11,037 nt of DNA from Bacteroidota bacterium (lineage in GTDB: Bacteria > Bacteroidota > Bacteroidia > Chitinophagales > UBA2359): the NCBI GenBank assembly GCA_020631675.1, contig JAHDGT010000109.1, positions 1 to 11,037 on the forward strand, written 5' to 3'. The position numbers and the translations under genes are program-made. Positions 5,767-11,037 of the stretch are shown in pieces. The stretch's first letter is position 1; each line of letters starts with the position of its first letter. Under the pieces are notes generated by a model, which saw only the letters and a list, made by a program, of their open reading frames with translations, did not search any database and was not told the DNA's origin.

Positions 5767-5937
5767 GCGCGAGGGATAGGAGTGGTACTAAATGGGATAG
5801 ATGGGGAGTGAGTGCCTACGTGGCGGGGGCGGCCCAGAGGTAGCCACCGCCACGTAGAGCGACGAACCCCCAGATAGCCCATTTTGTAGGAACGGATAGC
5901 CCGGTGACCTGCCGTAGGCGGGCACGCGCCCTGATAA
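5767..5937 (+). repeat. Structured repeat A (171 bases), inverted relative of repeat B
   Basis: The element opens with GCGCGAGGGATAGGAGTGG (part of a 21-base block shared exactly with repeat B). It closes with AACGGATAGCCCGGT (5891-5905), a small hairpin, and CGCGCCCTGATAA (5925-5937). The centre is a long nested hairpin: AAATGGG/CCCATTT (5790-5796, 5878-5884), GGGG/CCCC (5803-5806, 5868-5871) and a perfect 11-bp stem CTACGTGGCGG/CCGCCACGTAG (5816-5826, 5847-5857). The G+C content is far above the surrounding A/T-rich spacer. From memory, elements beginning 'GAGGGAT' and ending 'GATAGCCCG...CGCCC' are common between genes in Bacteroidota; a named family was not confirmed. It lies upstream of the peptidase, so it could be transcribed in that leader. 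Confidence 0.75.
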
Positions 5938-6050
5938 ATAATCAAAACTGTCTGATACAGGCGGGAAATAATCTTGTAGTTGAGTGAACATCGAGCAGTT
6001 GAATTGTTAAATTTATACCTCATGCTGAATAATATCTACAATCACATACA

Positions 6051-9000
6051 ATGACTGCTAATTTGCGTTTTCTTTTAGTTGCTCTTTTGCTTACTTCCGC
6101 GTCTTTATTCGCGCAACAAAACCAATATGCCACTTGGCAACCTTTGGACGGGAATGACAATTGGTTAAGTCCGACGAAAAAAGTGAGTTTTGATGCTTTT
6201 TTACTGAATGGCTATCAGCAAGCGCTTGAGCTTGATTCAGAGGAAGAGTTGATATTGCTAAGAAGTGATGTGGATGCATTAGGTATGACGCACCATCGTT
6301 ATCAGCAGTATGTTAAAGATGTAAGAGTTGCCGGGGCGCAGCAAATGATCCACGAAAATAAAGACGGCTCGATCAGAGGAATGAATGGACGCTTAGTGAG
6401 AGGAATAGCTGGTGATGCGGCTCCTAGTATTGGTTCTGATGCGGCATTGCTTTTCGCTATGGAATACATGGACGCCGAGCTGTACATGTGGGAGGTGCCG
6501 GCTGCGGAACAAATGATCAAAAGGGTATATGGAGATGAATTGAAAAGCTTTTGTCCGAAGCCAGAATTGGTGTGGATGGATGATGAATTTTCGCAAGAAG
6601 CGGGTCGCTATAAGCTATGCTATGAAATGAGCATTTACGCCCAAAAGCCGCATAAGCGAGAGGTGGTTTACGTGGATGCGCATACGGGCGAGATCGCACA
6701 TACGATCGAAGGGCTACATACTTGTTCTGAAGCCGGTAGTGGAGAGACGAAGTACAGCGGTGTTCAAGAGTTTTTTACCTGTTTGAATGAAGATCAGCTG
6801 TATGTATTAAAGGAGACAGTTAGAGGAAAAGGCATTGAGACTTACGACATGAACAATGGTACTGCCTATGGTGATGCGGTTGATTTTACCCATGAAGACA
6901 ATTACTGGGATATTGCCAATGAAGAACAGAATGAAGCAGCCTTGGATGCGCATTGGGGCGCGGAAATGACTTTTGACTATTTCGCACAATTGCATGATTA
7001 CATCAGCTTTGACAATGACAGTTCATTAGTGGTAAGCTATGTGCATTTCGATTCTTCTTATGTGAATGCGTCTTGGAATGGCACTTGGATGACTTACGGC
7101 GATGGTAATGGTTCAACTACAACCCCTTTAACATCTTTGGATGTAGTGGGGCATGAGTTAGCGCATGGCGTTACGCAGTTCACCGCGGATCTGGTGTATC
7201 AGGATGAACCCGGTGCTTTGAATGAATCTTTCAGTGACATATTTGGAACGGCGATCGAGTTTTTTGCTGGTCCTGAAAATGCCGACTGGGATATTGGAGA
7301 AGATTTTCACACTTCTGAAACCGGAAGCTTTAGATCGATGTCAGACCCGAAATCAAAAGGTGATCCGGATACCTATGGTGGCATCAACTTCTATACAGGC
7401 GATTTAGACAATGGCGGTGTGCATTGGAATAGTGGTATTCAAAACCATTGGTTTTACCTACTAACTGAAGGTGGGACGGGTGAAAATGACTTGGATGACA
7501 TTTACACTGTGGAGGGTATTGGCATGCAAAACGCCTCGAAAATCGCTTTCCGCAATTTGCAGTATTATTTGACGGTCACTTCGCAATATGCCGATGCCTA
7601 TGCTGGCGCACGTTGGGCGGCAGAGGATCTTTATGGCATTTGCAGTCAAGAAGCGAAGCAAACCATTAATGCTTGGTATGCGGTGAATGTGGCCGAAGCA
7701 GTGAGTCCGTATGACATTAGAATGGTAGATGTGACCGCTCCTGTGACCCAATGTGGATTGTCAGATGCCTATGTGAGTGTAAGAATGGTGCATGAGGGTT
7801 GTGATTTCAGCTATACCCCGGATGTACCCATTCCATTGACTATGATGCTGGATAGCAGCGTTTTCGTACAAGATACTTTTTATGCTACCACCACGATCGA
7901 GCCAGGGGACACCATGGAATTCACCTTCAATGACCCTGTAGATGTAAGTGAAGAAACGACTCACTTCATCAGCGTTTGGTCTACTTTAGAAGGAGATGCT
8001 TATCAAGTGAATGATTCCACTTTTTACAGCTTTGATAACAATCCGCAACAAAACGTGGATTTCGGACCAGTCAGGGTGCTCGGTCCACAAACAGGCTGTG
8101 GCTTATCGGCAGCAGAACCGATGGTCGTGGAATTCGGTTTTTTCGGTTGCGATTCCATTGAGGCAGGAACAAGCATACAGGTACACTTCGAACCCAGTGG
8201 CTTGCCTTTGAACTTTACAGATGAGATCGTTTTAGAAGAAACACTGTATCCGAATGATGTATTTGAGCACACCTTTACCAATACTGCCTATTTAGGATTA
8301 CCATCCAGCTATTATTTCGATGTTTGGACCACTTATGCAGCAGATATCTATACGGATAATGACACCCTTTACGAACATGAGGTGGTTAATCCATACCCAT
8401 TTGATGTAGGTGATGTCATTACCTTAGAAGCAGAGTTAAGTATGGATTCTTTCTTGGTGACCACTACTGAATTATCAAATGTATCCGCTGATGAAGCGGC
8501 AGCAGCTAGTGGTAATAACGGACTATTGATGACGGGTGGAGATGCGGGTTCCTTCTTTTTTAATGGCGGATTGACCATTCCTGAAGATGCTACTAAGGTT
8601 TGGTTAATGAATGATTTAGCCAGTGCGAAAGCCTGTATGTGCGTAGATGCGAGTGCGTTTGAAAGTCTTCAGTTATCATTTGATCTCAAGCAAACCTTTT
8701 CTCAAGGCTATAACATCTATTTGGGCTATGATGTGCCTCTGGCAAGCTGTATGCGAGTCTTGGTCAATAATGAGCAGATCAGTGGTACTTATAATCCAGA
8801 AACGTACACAGAAGATCCTTTTGTGAATCAAACACTGGATCTCAGTGATTTTGCGGGTACGAGCTTTGAATTATGTTTTGAAACCCGCAACTTCCAAGGT
8901 CCTGATTTTGATGAGCTAGAAGACCCTGAAACGGGTGATACTACCAATGGTGACTGTGCTTATATTGATAACATACAACTAAGTGGTGCTCAAGTAGGGA

Positions 9001-9272
9001 TTGGAGATATTCGGCCAAATGATTTTGCTATTTCACTATATCCGAACCCTGCCCAGGATCAAGTATACCTTCAAATAGACAGTCCGTTACAAGAAGAAGT
9101 AGAAGTTAAGATTATGGATGTGCAGGGTAAAAGTCTTCAATCTTTTAAACAACAATTATCACAAGGGCAAAATCAGTTTTCTATTCAATTGAATAATTAC
9201 CCTAAAGGTGTTTTCTTTGTCCAAATTTCAGGCTCGACACATCAAGTTGGTCAACGTCTGATCATACACTAA
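6051..9272 (+). CDS. Secreted M4-family (thermolysin-type) metallopeptidase with T9SS sorting domain
   Basis: This 1073-residue multidomain extracellular zinc protease has a signal peptide (MTANLRFLLVALLLTSASLFA, cleavage likely after A21). An FTP/PepSY-type propeptide follows, with a THHRYQQYVKDVRVAG segment near 77-92; in this family it inhibits and folds the enzyme before removal. The catalytic domain spans about 225-550. Zinc ligands are H368 and H372 in HELAH and E392 in GALNESFSD, with E369 as general base and H458 (VHWNSG) matching thermolysin's second catalytic His. Two Ig-like (CARDB-like) repeats at about 554-665 and 669-778 each carry a Cys pair (C568/C584, C683/C700). A jelly-roll-like region covers about 780-980, and a type A sorting domain begins near YPNP (997-1000) and runs to the end. 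The protein is thus sent out by the T9SS and likely degrades external protein. It is complete, with no missing catalytic residue. Confidence 0.93.
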   Translation: MTANLRFLLVALLLTSASLFAQQNQYATWQPLDGNDNWLSPTKKVSFDAFLLNGYQQALELDSEEELILLRSDVDALGMTHHRYQQYVKDVRVAGAQQMIHENKDGSIRGMNGRLVRGIAGDAAPSIGSDAALLFAMEYMDAELYMWEVPAAEQMIKRVYGDELKSFCPKPELVWMDDEFSQEAGRYKLCYEMSIYAQKPHKREVVYVDAHTGEIAHTIEGLHTCSEAGSGETKYSGVQEFFTCLNEDQLYVLKETVRGKGIETYDMNNGTAYGDAVDFTHEDNYWDIANEEQNEAALDAHWGAEMTFDYFAQLHDYISFDNDSSLVVSYVHFDSSYVNASWNGTWMTYGDGNGSTTTPLTSLDVVGHELAHGVTQFTADLVYQDEPGALNESFSDIFGTAIEFFAGPENADWDIGEDFHTSETGSFRSMSDPKSKGDPDTYGGINFYTGDLDNGGVHWNSGIQNHWFYLLTEGGTGENDLDDIYTVEGIGMQNASKIAFRNLQYYLTVTSQYADAYAGARWAAEDLYGICSQEAKQTINAWYAVNVAEAVSPYDIRMVDVTAPVTQCGLSDAYVSVRMVHEGCDFSYTPDVPIPLTMMLDSSVFVQDTFYATTTIEPGDTMEFTFNDPVDVSEETTHFISVWSTLEGDAYQVNDSTFYSFDNNPQQNVDFGPVRVLGPQTGCGLSAAEPMVVEFGFFGCDSIEAGTSIQVHFEPSGLPLNFTDEIVLEETLYPNDVFEHTFTNTAYLGLPSSYYFDVWTTYAADIYTDNDTLYEHEVVNPYPFDVGDVITLEAELSMDSFLVTTTELSNVSADEAAAASGNNGLLMTGGDAGSFFFNGGLTIPEDATKVWLMNDLASAKACMCVDASAFESLQLSFDLKQTFSQGYNIYLGYDVPLASCMRVLVNNEQISGTYNPETYTEDPFVNQTLDLSDFAGTSFELCFETRNFQGPDFDELEDPETGDTTNGDCAYIDNIQLSGAQVGIGDIRPNDFAISLYPNPAQDQVYLQIDSPLQEEVEVKIMDVQGKSLQSFKQQLSQGQNQFSIQLNNYPKGVFFVQISGSTHQVGQRLIIH

Positions 9273-9295
9273 TGATTTCTCACAGCTAATTAAGC

Positions 9296-9850
9296 ATGAA
9301 GATCGAAGAAACAGGCATACCAGATCTATTGATCGTTCATCCTCGTGTTTTCGAAGATGAACGGGGGTACTTCTATGAAAGCTATAACAAACGTACCTTC
9401 CATGAGCATGGTTTAGAATACAACTTCGTTCAAGACAATGAAGCACTGAGTTCTTATGGTGTGCTACGTGGCTTGCATTTTCAGAAAGACCCCTATGCCC
9501 AAGCCAAATTGGTTCGGGTAACCGAAGGTAAGGTATTAGATGTGGCAGTGGATCTTAGAAGGGGTTCGCCCACTTACGGTCAGCACCGTTCCGTAGAGTT
9601 GAGTGAAGAGAATAAGTGGCAGCTTATGGTGCCCAGAGGCTTCGCGCATGGCTATGTGGTGCTTTCTGAACGTGCGGTGTTCTGCTACAAATGCGATCGC
9701 TACTACGAAAAATCTTCAGAAGGTGGTGTGATGTACAATGACCCTGACCTAAACATAGATTGGCTGATCCCTAATGATCAACTCATTATTTCAGCAAAGG
9801 ATCAGCAGCAGTCTTATTTTAAAGAAGTAGACCATAATTTTACCTTTTGA
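9296..9850 (+). CDS. rfbC: dTDP-4-dehydrorhamnose 3,5-epimerase
   Basis: The enzyme epimerises dTDP-4-keto-6-deoxy-glucose at C3 and C5 on the way to dTDP-L-rhamnose, a precursor of surface polysaccharide. The 184-residue cupin protein carries the family markers: DERGYFYESYN (21-31), VLRGLHFQ with catalytic H61, KLVRVTEGKVLDVAVDLRRGSPTYG (71-95), VPRGFAHGY (112-120), the catalytic Tyr at Y131 and SAKD with D169. The H61-Y131 spacing of 70 matches the known enzyme. The other dTDP-rhamnose genes (rfbA, rfbB, rfbD) are not in the window, so the gene stands alone here. It starts 23 bases after the peptidase stop and may share its transcript, although the functions are unrelated. Repeat B starts three bases after its stop. 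Related sugar 3,5-epimerases share the fold, so the precise sugar is a family-level inference. Confidence 0.93.
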   Translation: MKIEETGIPDLLIVHPRVFEDERGYFYESYNKRTFHEHGLEYNFVQDNEALSSYGVLRGLHFQKDPYAQAKLVRVTEGKVLDVAVDLRRGSPTYGQHRSVELSEENKWQLMVPRGFAHGYVVLSERAVFCYKCDRYYEKSSEGGVMYNDPDLNIDWLIPNDQLIISAKDQQQSYFKEVDHNFTF

Positions 9851-9853
9851 TAA

Positions 9854-10019
9854 TTATCAGGGCGCGTACCCGCCTGTGGCAGGGTACCGGGCTATCCGTT
9901 AAAATTCAGCTACTGCCTGCTGCTTCGGCGCAGGCTTAAAAAGAGCTTCCAAGGTCGCTTTTTTAAGCCGCTCCTCAGGGCGCATTCAGCAGCTTCATTA
10001 CCACTCCTATCCCTCGCGC
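9854..10019 (-). repeat. Structured repeat B (166 bases), inverted relative of repeat A
   Basis: Read on the minus strand, this element has the same 21-base opening block as repeat A (9999-10019) and the same closing blocks: AACGGATAGCCCGGT (9900-9886) and CGCGCCCTGATAA (9866-9854). The middle shares no obvious sequence with A. It still forms a long hairpin: a perfect 10-bp stem GGCTTAAAAA/TTTTTAAGCC (9933-9942, 9960-9969), extended outward by GCGC and CTGCTG/CAGCAG pairs. The element sits between the convergent rfbC and Rpn genes and starts three bases after the rfbC stop, so its near end may also act as a 3' boundary for that message. Confidence 0.75.
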
Positions 10020-10042
10020 ATCAAGCAGAAATTTGATGTTGG

Positions 10043-10966
10043 TTATAGTGCTTCTATTTTTGCTATGTCTAAACCGGTGAGTCTACTGATCAGCTCAAGA
10101 GGGAAACCTTCCTCTTTCATGTTTTTGGCAATTCTTAAAGCTTTTTCTTTTTCACCTTCTTCCCTGCCTTGCTCTCTGCCTTCTTCCCTGCCTTGCTCTT
10201 TACCTAACTTTCTACCTTCCTTCAGACCTTTAGCTTTACCTTCCGCTCTTGCTTCATCTAAAGCATATTTAGTGGTGTTGTGCAGGTCTCTTAAACGTTT
10301 AATCTCTTGATCGTAAGCAAATCGGTCTCCAGATTCCATTAAAGCAACTTCAGCCTCTTGGAAAAGCTGTGCAAAGTATTCAGATGTGAATTGATAAGGT
10401 ATTGCATCCATAGACGGAAGATTTTTCAGTAGGAAGAGCCAATGTTCCAATATAGAGTTCAGTTCTTTCTCCGTTTTATTAAATTTACTCACTTCAAGGT
10501 AAATGAAATGGAGCTTATCATAAAATAATTCTCCTTCATCATCTTTAAGTGTTACTGTATGAAACAGTTTATCGGTTTGTTTGGTTTTATCCAGTTCGAA
10601 ATCTAAAATGCCAATAGTGAACAAGGGATTTAACTTGAAATCCCAATCGCCTTGATGCGCTATATGACTGATCAATCGAGAAGCATAAAAGAGGCTTCTG
10701 TCTTTAAAGTAACGCTGCTTCACCCGCTGAACTTCAACAATGAATTGTGTGCCATTCTTGCTGATGCAACGTAAATCGTAAACGGCTTTTCTATCATTGA
10801 TAAACTCACCAATTTGTTCTGTGTTAACATAGTTGAGTTCTTTAATGTGATTTTCTTCAGGTAAAATGGCGTTTAATAGATTAATGAGTATAGCTTTGTT
10901 CCTTTCTCTACCAAAAAGGTGTTTAAAGCCAAAATCGGATAATGGGTCGATGTATTTTGCAGACAT
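10043..10966 (-). CDS. Rpn-family / PD-(D/E)XK nuclease 'transposase'
   Basis: This 307-residue protein begins MSAKYIDPLSDFGFKHLFG, the hallmark of the Rpn (recombination-promoting nuclease) / PD-(D/E)XK transposase-like family. The nuclease core is visible as D64 in AVYDLRC and E78-V-Q80 in FIVEVQR, an ExQ form of the ExK motif common in this family. A middle region with HFIYLEVSKFNKTEKEL and a helical segment follows. The C-terminal tail (about 240-285) is a highly charged series of GREEGREQ-type repeats, ending in a short helical segment (LISRLTGLDIAKIEAL). Rpn proteins are DNA endonucleases linked to RecA-independent recombination or phage defence; many are called transposases without evidence of transposition. 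No terminal inverted repeats flank the gene. It is convergent with rfbC, and repeat B lies between them. The ATG at 10966 gives the standard family start. Confidence 0.9.
   Translation of the reverse strand: MSAKYIDPLSDFGFKHLFGRERNKAILINLLNAILPEENHIKELNYVNTEQIGEFINDRKAVYDLRCISKNGTQFIVEVQRVKQRYFKDRSLFYASRLISHIAHQGDWDFKLNPLFTIGILDFELDKTKQTDKLFHTVTLKDDEGELFYDKLHFIYLEVSKFNKTEKELNSILEHWLFLLKNLPSMDAIPYQFTSEYFAQLFQEAEVALMESGDRFAYDQEIKRLRDLHNTTKYALDEARAEGKAKGLKEGRKLGKEQGREEGREQGREEGEKEKALRIAKNMKEEGFPLELISRLTGLDIAKIEAL
10156..10199 (-). repeat. 24-bp tandem repeat in the Rpn tail
   Basis: The 20-base stretch CTTCTTCCCTGCCTTGCTCT occurs at 10156-10175 and again at 10180-10199, a period of 24 bases or eight codons. 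On the coding strand it encodes consecutive GREEGREQ-like octads. Weaker copies flank it. Exact repetition in a low-complexity tail suggests recent slippage or recombination, and copy changes would not shift the frame. Confidence 0.8.
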
Positions 10967-11037
10967 GGGAATTTAGTTATTGTTAATAGCTGATGTAATG
11001 CTTTCATATAGTAGAGTGTACGAGCTATTCAATTTTC

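Larger units (their letters stand above)
5425..6050. other. 626-base gene-free stretch between divergent genes
   Basis: No open frame here looks like a real gene. The part nearest the lipoprotein gene holds a large hairpin (5434-5509). Bases 5510-5766 are A/T-rich, with a second TGCCCGTT at 5532-5539 and a direct repeat ATTCAAAATT (5722-5731, 5744-5753). Repeat A occupies 5767-5937. The remaining 113 bases form the upstream region of the peptidase. They contain TAAATTTA, which matches seven of eight positions of a -7 box, but without a TTG at the right distance. Promoters for both divergent genes should lie in this stretch; I cannot place them with confidence. Confidence 0.6.

Noticed and set aside
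5767..10019. Repeats A and B as ends of one composite transposon carrying the peptidase and rfbC
   Set aside because: The elements are internally structured, similar only at their own ends, and no transposase or target-site duplication is visible; they look like independent members of a dispersed family.
11003..11032. TTG-N19-TATATGAA upstream of the Rpn gene as a promoter
   Set aside because: The spacing is right, but the -7 half matches only the TA and one T of TAnnTTTG; too weak to annotate.

Overview
The window looks like chromosome of a Bacteroidota bacterium, plausibly in or near the Saprospirales/Chitinophagales. The evidence is two proteins ending in type IX secretion (T9SS) sorting domains, the cluster rpmB-rpmG-DUF4295-ftsY-rimO (an arrangement I associate with this phylum), a promoter -7 box of the TAnnTTTG type, A-rich rather than Shine-Dalgarno-like leaders, and an Rpn/PD-(D/E)XK 'transposase' with a charged repeat tail. 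I cannot name the genus.

Layout. Bases 2-151 are the 3' end of a T9SS-secreted protein gene. A Nudix hydrolase follows (181-738). Then comes a translation and protein-targeting block: L28 (888-1127), L33 (1207-1395), the small DUF4295 protein (1457-1627), a strong bidirectional-type terminator (1657-1701), the SRP receptor FtsY (1765-3273), a small multi-hairpin REP-like element (3297-3347), and the S12 methylthiotransferase RimO, which appears to start at TTG (3387-4718). Each spacer between the ribosomal-protein genes carries its own hairpin.

The second half is accessory. A convergent gene (4831-5424, minus) encodes a repeat-containing lipoprotein of unknown function. A large hairpin ending in a U-run lies just in front of its start codon. 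A 626-base gene-free stretch (5425-6050) also holds structured repeat A. Next are a 1073-residue secreted M4 (thermolysin-type) metallopeptidase (6051-9272) and, 23 bases later, an isolated dTDP-4-dehydrorhamnose 3,5-epimerase gene (9296-9850). Repeat B, an inverted relative of repeat A, begins three bases after the epimerase stop codon and fills the space before a convergent Rpn-family nuclease gene (10043-10966, minus).

The most interesting item is the A/B repeat pair. The elements are 171 and 166 bases long and point toward each other. Their ends are nearly identical, and their centres are unrelated in sequence but both fold into long hairpins. The small terminal hairpin shows a paired substitution between copies. 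This suggests a family of structured RNA or DNA elements. The other items worth attention are the lipoprotein leader hairpin with two competing left arms, the lipoprotein's 78-base tandem repeats that differ only at silent positions, and the REP-like element between ftsY and rimO.
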